64,000 nucleotides of DNA, from assembly GCA_966211335.1 (NCBI GenBank), contig CBIHNF010000001.1, forward strand, positions 1,426,001 through 1,490,000. Reading direction: 5' to 3'. Within the stretch, counting starts at the first letter, position 1. The number at the start of each line of letters is the position of its first letter. The position numbers and the translations under genes were made by a program. This document shows positions 16,662 to 24,416 of this stretch, in pieces. Below the pieces are notes generated by a model. That model was not told the origin of the DNA. It saw only the letters and a program-made list of their open reading frames with translations, and did no database searches. This stretch comes from JAPWJZ01 sp966211335. GTDB lineage: Bacteria; Pseudomonadota; Alphaproteobacteria; Micavibrionales; UBA2020.

Positions 16662-17764
16662 TAACGGGTGAGGGCCGCCGGCATGGGCTTCAGCGCGCCT
16701 TCGATGCGGGCGCGATAGGCCGCCTGCTGCGCAATGCTGTGCGCGTCGTTGGAGGGCGGGTTGATCAGCTCCAGCGGCGCGGGCGTGGTGGTGCCGTCAT
16801 TGCGCGACACGGCGTTGACGAGGGCATAGAGCGCGATGCGCGCGAACTGGTTCGAGTTGTCATCCGTCGTAATGTAATGCGGCAGTTCATGATAGCTGCG
16901 GCGCAGCGTCCATTTCGGGTACAGCGGCTCGAAGGCCTTCTTGATGGTATTGCCATCTGTATCTGTCTTTACTTCCACCAGGTCCGGTTTGACCGAGGTG
17001 GAAATGAAAATAGAAGTGTCGGACAGCGGGCGCACGGAAAGGTCGCGGTCATGCTTCAGCCAGCCGTAGCGGCCGAAAACGGTGCGAAGCGCGGTCCCCA
17101 TGGTGCCCCAGATCCAGTTTTTCGCACGCATGATGCGGTCGTTGCTGGCGACAAGGTAGAGCGTCTTGAAACGGTTGGTTTCCTTCGACGGGCGCGAAAT
17201 GCTGCCGACGGAGACGAGGACAACTTCATTCAAGGCCTTGCGCGCGTTCTTTTCGTCATAGCCCACATCCTGCATCATCTTCAGCGTGGCGTTGAAGGTT
17301 TCCTGCGCCACAACGCTGCCAGCGCTGTAGCCGAACAGGGTGATGTTGCGGAGGTTCTTCTGCGCCTGTTCCAGCGGCAGTGGTGTGCCGGAGGCTTTAT
17401 TCTCTGTATCGCGGCTAAAGTTATCGCAGACCAGCGGCATCAGGATGCTGGCGCCGATGTCATAGCCGGCGTCCGACGAGCGCTTCGACGGGTTCATATT
17501 GTACAGCGCAAGGTTGAACAGGTTTTTCAAACTGGTGTGCGACCATGCGTAAATTTTAGGGGTAACGCCTTCCGGCGTGCGGTCCTTCAGCAATTCTTCC
17601 ATGCGCTTGATGCCGCCTGCCACATAGTCGGGGCGGTTGTTATTGGTGAGGAAGCCGGAAAGATAGATAAGGGTAGGGCCCGAAATTTTAACGCTATCCA
17701 GCGCCACTTCGTTCAGCTGCGATTTGCCATCGTCGGTAACGGTACGGTCCCAGAGTTTGCCCAA
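16661..17764 (-). CDS. Putative alpha/beta-hydrolase-like protein
   Basis: A 367-residue protein of unassigned family. Gly-Tyr-Ser-Ala-Gly near residue 147 is a nucleophile-elbow motif (Gly-X-Ser-X-Gly) following a Leu-Phe strand; an early Leu-Ile-Tyr-Leu-Ser-Gly-Phe segment resembles the oxyanion strand; later Ala-Ser-Asn-Asp and Glu-Leu-Pro-His could supply acid and histidine. This suggests a serine hydrolase but the triad is inferred. The frame is open to a TTG at 17833, yet that TTG forms the -35 of a good promoter, so the preferred start is the TTG at 17764, which has AGGAAG six bases upstream. No signal peptide is seen with this start. It is coupled to the 119-residue gene downstream. 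Confidence 0.65.
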   Translation of the reverse strand: MGKLWDRTVTDDGKSQLNEVALDSVKISGPTLIYLSGFLTNNNRPDYVAGGIKRMEELLKDRTPEGVTPKIYAWSHTSLKNLFNLALYNMNPSKRSSDAGYDIGASILMPLVCDNFSRDTENKASGTPLPLEQAQKNLRNITLFGYSAGSVVAQETFNATLKMMQDVGYDEKNARKALNEVVLVSVGSISRPSKETNRFKTLYLVASNDRIMRAKNWIWGTMGTALRTVFGRYGWLKHDRDLSVRPLSDTSIFISTSVKPDLVEVKTDTDGNTIKKAFEPLYPKWTLRRSYHELPHYITTDDNSNQFARIALYALVNAVSRNDGTTTPAPLELINPPSNDAHSIAQQAAYRARIEGALKPMPAALTR

Positions 17765-17804
17765 GATTTTCTTCCTATCAGCGGTTTTTGAAAACAATCC
17801 GGCA

Positions 17805-17833
17805 TTGATAGCGAAGAAAAAATTATATGTCAA
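17805..17833 (-). promoter_or_regulatory. Probable promoter of the hydrolase-like operon
   Basis: On the minus strand TTGACA (17833-17828) and TATCAA (17810-17805) are separated by exactly 17 bases. Transcription would start near 17798 and leave a leader of about 34 bases containing AGGAAG before the TTG at 17764. This argues against the longer reading frame that begins inside the -35. Confidence 0.55.
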
Positions 17834-18061
17834 ACCCTAGCGGGCGGGTCATTGATATCTTTGGGTTTTAAATTTCACGCGCTGTACGCACAGAACGCAA
17901 AAATGTTCCCTTGCTGTTCAAATACTTCTTTGAATCAAAACAGCTTTCTGGCGCGTTAGGGAATTAACCGGTCCTTAACAGCAGCAGCGTTAAGATTGGT
18001 TGAAGCCGGGGGAGGCTCCTTCCGACCGGCATAAAAGTAGACAGTGTCGAGGTTTTGTCAA

Positions 18062-19009
18062 ATGACCGTCCGTCCCCTGCTTTTCGGAATGATGTTCGCG
18101 CTGGCGCTTGCCGCCACGCCTCTGGCCGCCAAAGCCGAAGATAACGCCGTTGTCGGTGCCGTCATTAATTACACCGTCAAAAAGCATGAATCGCTTTATG
18201 ACATTGCCCGCAAATTCGATATCGGCATCGGCGAGCTGCGCGCCAGCAACCCGGGCGTCAACCCCTGGACGCCGAAACCCGGCACCGAATTGAAAGTCGG
18301 CACCATGCACCTCGTGCCGAAGCGCGTGAAGGAGGGCATCGTCGTCAACCTCTCCGCCCTGCGCCTCTACTATTATAATGGCGACAAGGTCATGACCTTT
18401 CCCATCGCCGCCGGCCGTGAAGGCTGGGAAACGCCGACGGCCGTGACGCAAATCATGGCGAAGCGCAAAAACCCCATCTGGACGCCGACCGCGAATATCC
18501 GCGCCGAAAACCCTGACCTGCCGGATACTATTCCTGCGGGCCCCGATAACCCGCTTGGCCAATACGCCATGAACCTCGGCGTCGGCAGCATCATGATCCA
18601 TGGCACGACCAGCCCTGCCTCTATCGGCCGCCGTGCAAGCCATGGCTGCATCCGCATGTATCCGGAAGACATTGAATCGCTCTATCAGGCGGTGCCGAAG
18701 GGCACGCAGGTTGTGATTGATAAATACCCCTTCCAGCTCGGCTGGCATGGCAAGACCATTTACCTCGAAGTCGCGCCGAAAATCTCGACCGTGGCGGAGC
18801 TGAAAAAACCCGCGCCGCGCCTTGATGCCAAAGTCTACCGCGAGATCGAAGCCCAGATTGACAAGGGCGCGCTGGTTGACTGGTCCGCCGTCGAAGAAGC
18901 TTTCCACCGCGCGGATGGTATTCCCGTCGCCATCGGTACCGGCGACCCCGCACCGGAAGAGCGTGAAGCCTCCGCCGGCCATACGCCGCGGGCAAGCGCT
19001 GTTAACTAA
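18062..19009 (+). CDS. L,D-transpeptidase with LysM domain (YkuD family)
   Basis: A 315-residue exported enzyme. The signal peptide covers about residues 1-26 (Leu/Ala-rich core ending Ala-Lys-Ala-Glu). A LysM peptidoglycan-binding domain spans about 36-84. The YkuD catalytic domain follows, with His180-Gly and the hallmark Ser-His-Gly-Cys-Ile-Arg at 194-199, Cys196 being the nucleophile. Such enzymes make 3-3 cross-links in peptidoglycan or attach lipoproteins to it. A GTG six codons upstream is possible, but ATG 18062 has GAGG nine bases before it and opens the signal peptide directly. The final 60 residues are variable. A strong terminator follows, so it is probably monocistronic. Confidence 0.92.
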   Translation: MTVRPLLFGMMFALALAATPLAAKAEDNAVVGAVINYTVKKHESLYDIARKFDIGIGELRASNPGVNPWTPKPGTELKVGTMHLVPKRVKEGIVVNLSALRLYYYNGDKVMTFPIAAGREGWETPTAVTQIMAKRKNPIWTPTANIRAENPDLPDTIPAGPDNPLGQYAMNLGVGSIMIHGTTSPASIGRRASHGCIRMYPEDIESLYQAVPKGTQVVIDKYPFQLGWHGKTIYLEVAPKISTVAELKKPAPRLDAKVYREIEAQIDKGALVDWSAVEEAFHRADGIPVAIGTGDPAPEEREASAGHTPRASAVN

Positions 19010-19024
19010 GTTAATTCTCTCCAG

Positions 19025-19057
19025 AAAAAGCCCCGGGTTAAAAGCCGGGGCTTTTTT
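19025..19057 (+). terminator. Rho-independent terminator after the L,D-transpeptidase
   Basis: A 12-bp perfect stem (19025-19036 with 19045-19056), GC-rich at its core, with an 8-base loop and a run of six T residues on the plus strand. The A-rich left arm means it can also act in the opposite direction. Confidence 0.9.
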
Positions 19058-19064
19058 GTTTGAA

Positions 19065-19190
19065 CCCTCTCCTTTGGGAGAGGGCAGGGTGAGGGTACTT
19101 CTCAAGCAGTGCTATGCCGATCGAAGTACCCTCACCTTCCCGTGAAGGCGCGGGCCCCTTCCTCTCCCAGAGGAGAGAGGAAAGAGGTGT
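19065..19190. repeat. Intergenic palindromic repeat (REP-like)
   Basis: A CCCTCTCC/GGAGAGGG hairpin at 19065-19084 is followed by a 13-bp perfect inverted repeat, 19088-19100 with 19124-19136 around a 23-base spacer, and then a degenerate copy containing CCTCTCCCAGAGGAGAGAGG. The CCCTCACC and CTCTCC vocabulary is the same as that of interspersed palindromes found in many proteobacterial genomes. It sits between a terminator and the next promoter. Confidence 0.7.
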
Positions 19191-19202
19191 TTTCGATAAC
19201 CC

Positions 19203-19232
19203 TTGACCGACCCCGAATCCCCGTGCTACAAC
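19203..19232 (+). promoter_or_regulatory. Probable promoter upstream of the glutamate-cysteine-ligase-like gene
   Basis: TTGACC (19203-19208) and TACAAC (19227-19232) have an 18-base spacer. Transcription would begin near 19239-19240, giving a leader of about 165 bases before the gene at 19405 and beginning at or beside the ATG of a 24-codon frame. Confidence 0.45.
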
Positions 19233-19239
19233 CACGGCC

Positions 19240-19314
19240 ATGATGTCGATGACCTTCATTACGGCCGCTCTGGCCTCCCTGTCTCTCTTCGCGGCGCCGC
19301 TCTTCTGGCGTTAA
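19240..19314 (+). CDS. Possible 24-residue hydrophobic leader peptide
   Basis: ATG 19240 opens a 24-codon frame ending TAA 19314. The product starts Met-Met-Ser-Met and is hydrophobic through an Ala-Leu-Ala-Ser-Leu-Ser-Leu-Phe-Ala-Ala-Pro-Leu-Phe-Trp core, like a lone membrane segment or signal sequence. There is no ribosome-binding site, but the predicted transcription start from the promoter just upstream is at or next to the ATG, so a leaderless message is possible. It may be chance; the supporting signal is only the promoter spacing and composition. Confidence 0.25.
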   Translation: MMSMTFITAALASLSLFAAPLFWR

Positions 19315-19404
19315 GCCTGTCATTGCGCGCGTGACGGGCTTTGCCCCGTCCTTAAACAAAACATCCTTAAAGATAAAAACAGAACTTCAGCCGGAGCCAT
19401 CATC

Positions 19405-20655
19405 ATGTCCCGCGTCTATCATTCCGCCGACAAAAACCACTTTTTTACCGACCGCCTTGAAATTGAAAACCACCTGCTGGCCAAAGTCGCCTCCAACGCC
19501 GGCGGCAAGATCGGCACCGAGCTTGAATTATTCGTGACCACGCCGGAAGGCCTGCCCATCACCTTCGACCAGGTGGAAATGGTGCTGGAGCATTTCGCGG
19601 CGCAGTTCCCGCAAACCAAGCACGCCTTCGAGAAAGGCCGCATTGTGGCCCTCGATATTCCGGGGCTTGGCGATGTCAGCCTCGAGCCGGGCGGGCAGGT
19701 GGAGCTTTCGACCAAGCCGTGCAAAGATCTGGCCGAGCTTGAGCAGATGAACCGCGACATGCGCGGCGCGCTGGAAAAGACGGCTGCCTTCTTCGACCTG
19801 CGTGTGCAGGGCAGGGGCCATACGCCGAGTTTCCTTGATGCGGATGATATGCCGCGCTCCCGCTTCGCCGCCTACTGCGGCTATCTGCGCGGGGCGCACG
19901 GGCAGAAGGCCGATGACCTCATCGACACCATGAAGTCCTGCTGCGGTTTGCAGGTGAACTTCGATCCCATGGGCGAGCAGTTTCACGAGATTTACCGCGC
20001 CCTCATGCTGGTCGATGTCGCGCAGTCCTTGAGCCAGCGCACCACCCGCCAGCAGCGGCTGCATGAAACCTACGCCAAGCTGGTGCCCGACCAGATGACG
20101 CCGGTGTTCGATGCACTGTCGGCCACCGACAACGAAAGCCTGATCGGCCATGTGACCGACCGCCTGCTGAAGCTGAAAATCCCCTTCGTGCCGGACGCAA
20201 GCGCAGCGGAAGGCTTTGTCGCGACCGAGAAGCTGTTCGGTAAAACGCCGACCGTTGGCGAATTGCTGGCGGCGGGCCGTCTCACGACCGAAATTCTGGA
20301 TAATGCCCTGACCCTGCAGCTGACAATGCCCAACCTGCGCCGCCATGGCGTGGTCGAAACAAGGGCACCGGACAGCCCTGACGGTATCGCCGCCTTGATG
20401 GCCACCGCCGCCCTCTACAACCGCTTCGCCTATGACCCAGCGGCGCGGAAGGGGCTGCTGGATGCCTTTGCGGATGTCGACCCCGCGGCCCTGAAAGCGG
20501 CCTTCCTGAACCGCTTTGACGATGCGCCCGCGACACTGCTTGACCGCGACCTTGGCAACGGCCGCAAGGTTGTCGACCTTATCGCGGCAGTGCAGGGGGC
20601 GGAGGCAAAGCCGAAAGCTGCCCTGAAGCTCAAGCAGCAACGGCCCGCATTCTAA
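19405..20655 (+). CDS. Glutamate-cysteine-ligase-like protein (GCS2 family)
   Basis: The 416-residue protein resembles the plant/alphaproteobacterial type of glutamate-cysteine ligase, which makes gamma-glutamylcysteine from glutamate, cysteine and ATP. Supporting motifs are Gly-Thr-Glu-Leu-Glu-Leu-Phe near residue 36, Ser-Leu-Glu-Pro-Gly-Gly-Gln-Val-Glu-Leu-Ser near 95, and Gly-Leu-Gln-Val-Asn-Phe-Asp near 180. No signal peptide is present. The ATG follows GGAG by eight bases. A paralogous enzyme is encoded at 45-47 kb, so one of the two may be the true GshA and the other a ligase for a different thiol or amine. It is flanked by two palindromic repeats and appears monocistronic. Confidence 0.75.
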   Translation: MSRVYHSADKNHFFTDRLEIENHLLAKVASNAGGKIGTELELFVTTPEGLPITFDQVEMVLEHFAAQFPQTKHAFEKGRIVALDIPGLGDVSLEPGGQVELSTKPCKDLAELEQMNRDMRGALEKTAAFFDLRVQGRGHTPSFLDADDMPRSRFAAYCGYLRGAHGQKADDLIDTMKSCCGLQVNFDPMGEQFHEIYRALMLVDVAQSLSQRTTRQQRLHETYAKLVPDQMTPVFDALSATDNESLIGHVTDRLLKLKIPFVPDASAAEGFVATEKLFGKTPTVGELLAAGRLTTEILDNALTLQLTMPNLRRHGVVETRAPDSPDGIAALMATAALYNRFAYDPAARKGLLDAFADVDPAALKAAFLNRFDDAPATLLDRDLGNGRKVVDLIAAVQGAEAKPKAALKLKQQRPAF

Positions 20656-20660
20656 AAATT

Positions 20661-20735
20661 GTCATTCTGAGCGCAGCGAAGAATCCCGCCTTTGTGCCGC
20701 AAACAAGGGAGATCCTTCGCTGCGCTCAGGATGAC
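20661..20735. repeat. Long near-perfect hairpin repeat
   Basis: Arms of 25 bases (20661-20685 and 20711-20735) are complementary except at two positions, both of which allow G-U pairing on one strand; the loop is 25 bases. The core GTCAT..CTGAGCGCAGCGAAG is a sequence seen as interspersed repeats in many bacterial genomes. It lies five bases after the preceding stop codon and may also protect or end that transcript. Confidence 0.8.
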
Positions 20736-20934
20736 AGGGATTTAAAAGGGATGGGATTTGCTGTTCATGCTGCATCGCAACTCTAAAACCTCACTCATGA
20801 CCTGCCTGAACATTGCAGGAAAACCACTTGTTTTGTCGGGCAGATTGCCTGCATAATGTGTTTAACGGGGAATGCGCCGTTCTGGCGCAACCTGATTACA
20901 CAAAATCCACCATTCACCAGTGAAAGAGGACATG

Positions 20935-21183
20935 ATGGCAGCATCCCAGCGCGAACCCAATTCCGATAAATCCTATATCGTTCAGTGTTCCGCTGAGACT
21001 TTCGAGCATGCCACTTACCTTTCGGCCGTCCATTCCGACGTGCTTTCCTTCAACGAGCAAAAACACAGCCTGCGCCTGCGCCGCGTCAGCCCGCTTCTGC
21101 GCACGCAGTTCGAAAAACTGGGTGCGGAAGTGATGCCCTATGCCGGCTGCGCCAGCGCCGTGCCTGTGTCCTGCCAGATTTAA
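20935..21183 (+). CDS. Hypothetical 82-residue protein
   Basis: A small protein with no recognised family. It has a Tyr-Ile-Val-Gln-Cys segment, a basic Leu-Arg-Leu-Arg-Arg-Val stretch and two cysteines near the C-terminus; no signal or membrane segment is visible. The frame opens earlier at a GTG (20920), but ATG 20935 lies five bases after GAGG and is preferred. The CYTH-domain gene follows after 15 bases on the same strand, suggesting cotranscription. Confidence 0.55.
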   Translation: MAASQREPNSDKSYIVQCSAETFEHATYLSAVHSDVLSFNEQKHSLRLRRVSPLLRTQFEKLGAEVMPYAGCASAVPVSCQI

Positions 21184-21198
21184 GGCGATATACCCCCG

Positions 21199-21900
21199 AT
21201 GCCACTGCCGCAGTTTTCCGAAATCGAGCAAGAGCTCAAGATCAAGCTCTCGCTGCGCGACCTCGAGCATGTCTTTCAGGTCATGACGCGCAAGCCGCGC
21301 GTGCGCAATTCCGTGCAGCATAAGTTCCTGCCGCGCGCCTATTACGACACCAAGGATCTGCAGCTTTACCGTAATTCCATTTCTCTGCGCGTCCAGTATA
21401 AGCCCGGCAAGCAGGGCAAGCTGGGCAGCTATGAACAGACGCTGAAATACGACCTCGGCATGCTGCCCATGGCCTTCGGCGTGCTGTTCCGCAAGGAGAT
21501 TAAAGACACGCTGCCGGATCCAGCGCCCAATCTCTCCCGCTTCAAGGGTGCGGAGGCTGCTAAAATGATAAAGCCCTTCAAATCCAAACGCTTCATCCAT
21601 ATTTTTACGGCATCGATTGAACGTCGTTCCTTCGATGTAAAAATCGGCAGCGGCAAAAAGCGCGGCACGGTCGAGATCGCCTTTGACGTCGGCGTCGTCA
21701 TGCTGCCCGATACCGGCAAGTACTACGCCTTCTATGAAATTGAAATCGAACACAAAGGTGGCAACCCTGCCGCCATCGAGACGCTGCAGAAGAAAATCAT
21801 GCGCATGGCGCGTTCGGCCAAAGTCCAGCCGCTCTCCAAAGCGCAGCAGGGCAGCCGTCTCTACCAAAAATCCGCCCGCTACAAAAATGCCCATAAATAA
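21199..21900 (+). CDS. CYTH domain protein (triphosphate tunnel metalloenzyme family)
   Basis: A 233-residue protein with the defining N-terminal signature Glu-Ile-Glu-Gln-Glu-Leu-Lys (residues 8-14). Alternating charged beta strands follow: Tyr-Tyr-Asp-Thr-Lys-Asp-Leu, Ser-Leu-Arg-Val-Gln, Val-Glu-Ile-Ala-Phe-Asp and Tyr-Glu-Ile-Glu-Ile-Glu. These residues line the tunnel that binds triphosphate and divalent metal in inorganic triphosphatases, thiamine triphosphatase and CyaB. The specific substrate is not clear. The C-terminal 40 residues are basic. The next gene starts inside its last codons, with a 14-base overlap. Confidence 0.85.
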   Translation: MPLPQFSEIEQELKIKLSLRDLEHVFQVMTRKPRVRNSVQHKFLPRAYYDTKDLQLYRNSISLRVQYKPGKQGKLGSYEQTLKYDLGMLPMAFGVLFRKEIKDTLPDPAPNLSRFKGAEAAKMIKPFKSKRFIHIFTASIERRSFDVKIGSGKKRGTVEIAFDVGVVMLPDTGKYYAFYEIEIEHKGGNPAAIETLQKKIMRMARSAKVQPLSKAQQGSRLYQKSARYKNAHK

Positions 21901-22516
21901 CAAGCGGCTGCAGATCTCTCTTCTGCTGGTGCTTGCGGTTGTTGCGCTGTGGTCGGCGATGAAGCCGCATGACTATTTCACCTGGTGCCTTGAGGTGTTT
22001 CCCATCGCGATTGCGCTGCCCATTCTTGTTGTTTCACATGAAAAATTACCGCTAACCTCTTTGATTTATTGTTTAATATGCGTCCATGCCATTGTGTTGC
22101 TCGTCGGCGGACACTACACCTATGCGGAAGTACCAATCGGCGACTGGGCAAAGGAGACCTTCCACCTGTCTCGCAATCACTATGACCGCTTCGGCCATTT
22201 TATGCAGGGCTTCGTGCCGGCCATGATAGGTCGGGAGCTTCTGCTGCGTACCTCGCCGCTTAAGTCTGGAAAATGGCTGGTCGTCATTCTGCTGCTGTCC
22301 TGCCTTGGTATCAGTGCCATCTATGAACTGATTGAATGGATTACGGCGGTCACCACGGGCGATAGCGCCGACGCCTTCCTGGGAACACAAGGCGACGTCT
22401 GGGACACGCAGGAGGATATGGCAACTGCGCTGATCGGCGCTGCTACGGCCCTGATCACCCTGTCCCGCTATCACGACCGCCAGCTGGCCAAAGCCGGTTT
22501 TTCAAAACAAACGTAA
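21887..22516 (+). CDS. DUF2238 (YjdF-like) inner-membrane protein
   Basis: A 209-residue membrane protein with about six hydrophobic segments. The conserved DUF2238 features are present: Gly-Gly-His-Tyr-Thr-Tyr-Ala near residue 75, Arg-Asn-His-Tyr-Asp-Arg-Phe-Gly-His-Phe near 95, Tyr-Glu-Leu-Ile-Glu-Trp near 145, and Gly-Asp-Val-Trp-Asp-Thr-Gln-Glu-Asp-Met near 170. Function is unknown for the family; the conserved His/Asp residues in membrane regions suggest metal or proton handling, which is only inference. The ATG at 21887 overlaps the end of the CYTH gene, so translation is coupled. Confidence 0.85.
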   Translation: MPINNKRLQISLLLVLAVVALWSAMKPHDYFTWCLEVFPIAIALPILVVSHEKLPLTSLIYCLICVHAIVLLVGGHYTYAEVPIGDWAKETFHLSRNHYDRFGHFMQGFVPAMIGRELLLRTSPLKSGKWLVVILLLSCLGISAIYELIEWITAVTTGDSADAFLGTQGDVWDTQEDMATALIGAATALITLSRYHDRQLAKAGFSKQT

Positions 22517-22589
22517 TTCTTTACCCTGTTCTTTTGCAGCTAAATCGTCAAAGATAAGGGCTATAAGATAAACTGAACGGGGATATGCC

Positions 22590-23315
22590 TTGAATAAATT
22601 CGCCTGCCTTTTCCTGCTGTCGCTGGTCGCCCTGCCGGGTGCCGCCTCCGCCGCCACGACTTTTGCCGATACGCTTGCGGCGACAGCTGCCGGTAAAACG
22701 ACCGCCGTGGCGCCCGCCGCCAACCTGCCGCAGGGCAAAGACGCAGACTACCTCGCGCTGGTCGCCAAGGCGCAGGCGACCCCGAACAATATCGACTGGG
22801 AAGCCATCCGCGCCGCCTATGTGCAAACCTCATATTACGACCCCTACGGCGGCGCGCAGGCCATCTGGTACACGCTGCAGCGGGCAGGGCAGCGCCTTGC
22901 CTCCGAGAATACGCCGGAGGCGCTGGCCAATTATAACGAGCTTCAGGCCCGCCACTTTGCCCATTACCGCGCCCACCTGCAGGCCGTCGACCTTTACGAC
23001 AAAACGCGCCTGCAGCATGTCGACCGCGAAGCCCATTTTGCCGAATTGAAGGGCATCCTCAATTCCATCCTCGCCACCGGCGACGGCAAAACGGAGACGA
23101 CCGCCTATCGCGTCATTGACCCTGCCGAGGAGCTCATGATCATCAAGGCGCTGCACCTGCGCCCCGAGGGGCAGGATTTCCGCCAGAGGGAAGGCCATTT
23201 CTGGGATGTGCAGCGGTATGTGAACCCCCTGAACAACCAGAAGGGCGAGATGTTCTTTAACGTCGACGCCATTCTGATGGCGCCGCCCAAAGCAAAACTT
23301 CCCATTACGCCTTGA
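22590..23315 (+). CDS. Exported protein, possibly DUF4919-like
   Basis: A 241-residue protein with a clear Sec signal peptide (about residues 1-21, ending Ala-Ala-Ser-Ala). The start is TTG 22590, seven bases after a GGGGA site; no ATG fits the signal peptide. The mature part has an Ile-Asp-Trp-Glu-Ala-Ile-Arg segment, then Tyr-Tyr-Asp-Pro-Tyr-Gly-Gly near residue 90, and helical repeats reminiscent of TPR-like folds. I associate the Tyr-Asp-Pro-Tyr-Gly pattern with DUF4919, but tentatively. A periplasmic or outer-membrane location is likely. Function unknown. Confidence 0.7.
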   Translation: MNKFACLFLLSLVALPGAASAATTFADTLAATAAGKTTAVAPAANLPQGKDADYLALVAKAQATPNNIDWEAIRAAYVQTSYYDPYGGAQAIWYTLQRAGQRLASENTPEALANYNELQARHFAHYRAHLQAVDLYDKTRLQHVDREAHFAELKGILNSILATGDGKTETTAYRVIDPAEELMIIKALHLRPEGQDFRQREGHFWDVQRYVNPLNNQKGEMFFNVDAILMAPPKAKLPITP

Positions 23316-23374
23316 TTCTCAAGGAAATCGCTGTTTTACGAAGGGTGGGCGCTGTTTTGCCGCCATTTTTTGCT

Positions 23375-23402
23375 TTGCAAGGTGCGGGACTTCAGCTATA
23401 AA
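23375..23402 (+). promoter_or_regulatory. Probable promoter for tRNA-Trp, secE and nusG
   Basis: TTGCAA (23375-23380) and TATAAA (23397-23402) are separated by 16 bases, about 85 bases before the tRNA. No other good element lies between the exported-protein gene and the tRNA. Confidence 0.4.
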
Positions 23403-23485
23403 ACTGTCATCGTATCCCCCTAAATCATTAATCTCTCCAATCCGGTCCGCCGGAAACGAGGGGTCTTAGGGGAAAAACGGCGCAT

Positions 23486-23561
23486 AGGAGCGTGGCTCAA
23501 TTGGTAGAGCATCGGTCTCCAAAACCGAGGGTTGGGGGTTCGAGTCCCTCCGCTCCTGCCA
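23486..23561 (+). tRNA. tRNA-Trp (anticodon CCA)
   Basis: The 76-base cloverleaf has a 7-bp acceptor stem (23486-23492 with 23551-23557), discriminator G, and an encoded 3-prime CCA at 23559-23561. The anticodon stem TCGGT/ACCGA encloses the loop CTCCAAA with anticodon CCA at 23519-23521. The T arm has GGTTCGAGTCC. tRNA-Trp directly before secE and nusG is a conserved bacterial arrangement. Confidence 0.97.
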
Positions 23562-23613
23562 GCCGCCAGAAACTTCTGGCTGCTGAACACTTAAAACCGA
23601 ACCGGAAGAGCAG

Positions 23614-23829
23614 ATGACAAATATCGTCGAATTCGCCGAACAGGTCCAACAGGAAACCCGCAAGGTCACCTGGCCGACGCGCAAGGAAGTTGTCACGACG
23701 ACCATCGTCGTCTTCTTCGTCGTCTTCATCATGTCGATGATCTTGCTGTTTTCCGACTTCGTCATTTCCCACGTCGTCGAGTTCATCCTGACGCTCGGCG
23801 CAAATTCAACACCGCCGACTGGCAAATAA
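23614..23829 (+). CDS. secE: Protein translocase subunit SecE
   Basis: The 71-residue protein has the short bacterial SecE form: an amphipathic N-terminal helix with Glu-Val/Thr-Arg-Lys-Val-Thr-Trp-Pro-Thr-Arg, then a single transmembrane helix at about residues 29-55. SecE clamps the two halves of the SecY channel in the inner membrane. It lies between tRNA-Trp and nusG, with a 23-base gap to nusG, as in most bacteria. Confidence 0.95.
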   Translation: MTNIVEFAEQVQQETRKVTWPTRKEVVTTTIVVFFVVFIMSMILLFSDFVISHVVEFILTLGANSTPPTGK

Positions 23830-23852
23830 TTTAACGCAAAGAATACAAAATC

Positions 23853-24386
23853 ATGGCAAAGCGCTGGTACGTCCTCCACGTCTACTCCGGTTTCGAGAAG
23901 AAAGTCTCTTCATCGATCATGGAAACCGCCAAGAAGCGCGGCCTCGACCAGTATATCGAGGAAGTCATGGTTCCGACCGAAGAGGTCATGGAAGTGCGCC
24001 GTGGCCAGAAGGTCAACGCCGAACGCAAATTCTTCCCCGGCTACGTCCTCGTCAAAATGGAAATGAACGACGACGCCTGGCACCTTGTCAAAAACACCCC
24101 GAAAGTCACCGGCTTCCTCGGCGCCAACGGCACCAAGCCGCAGCCGATCACGGAAGGCGAGGCCCAGCGCCTGCTGAAACAGGTTGTCGAAGGCGCAGAA
24201 CGTCCGCGTCCCTCCGTCAGCTACGACATCGGCGAGCAGGTCAAGGTCTGCGATGGCCCCTTCAACTCCTTCAACGGCGTTGTCGAGGAAATCGACGAGC
24301 AGAAATCCCGTCTCAAAGTCCTCGTTTCCATCTTCGGCCGTTCGACGCCGGTGGAACTGGATTTCAGCCAGGTCGAGAAAGTCTAA
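23853..24386 (+). CDS. nusG: Transcription termination/antitermination protein NusG
   Basis: A 177-residue protein with the NGN domain (Arg-Trp-Tyr-Val-Leu-His-Val-Tyr-Ser-Gly-Phe-Glu at the start, Phe-Phe-Pro-Gly-Tyr-Val-Leu near residue 63) and a C-terminal KOW domain (Val-Cys-Asp-Gly-Pro-Phe, then Val-Glu-Glu-Ile-Asp-Glu). NusG binds RNA polymerase, raises processivity and links to Rho or ribosomal protein S10. Length is normal. In most bacteria rplK follows at once; here rplK is 5.7 kb away. Confidence 0.97.
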   Translation: MAKRWYVLHVYSGFEKKVSSSIMETAKKRGLDQYIEEVMVPTEEVMEVRRGQKVNAERKFFPGYVLVKMEMNDDAWHLVKNTPKVTGFLGANGTKPQPITEGEAQRLLKQVVEGAERPRPSVSYDIGEQVKVCDGPFNSFNGVVEEIDEQKSRLKVLVSIFGRSTPVELDFSQVEKV

Positions 24387-24416
24387 CTTTCCTCCTACTT
24401 CCAAAGGCACGCTGCC

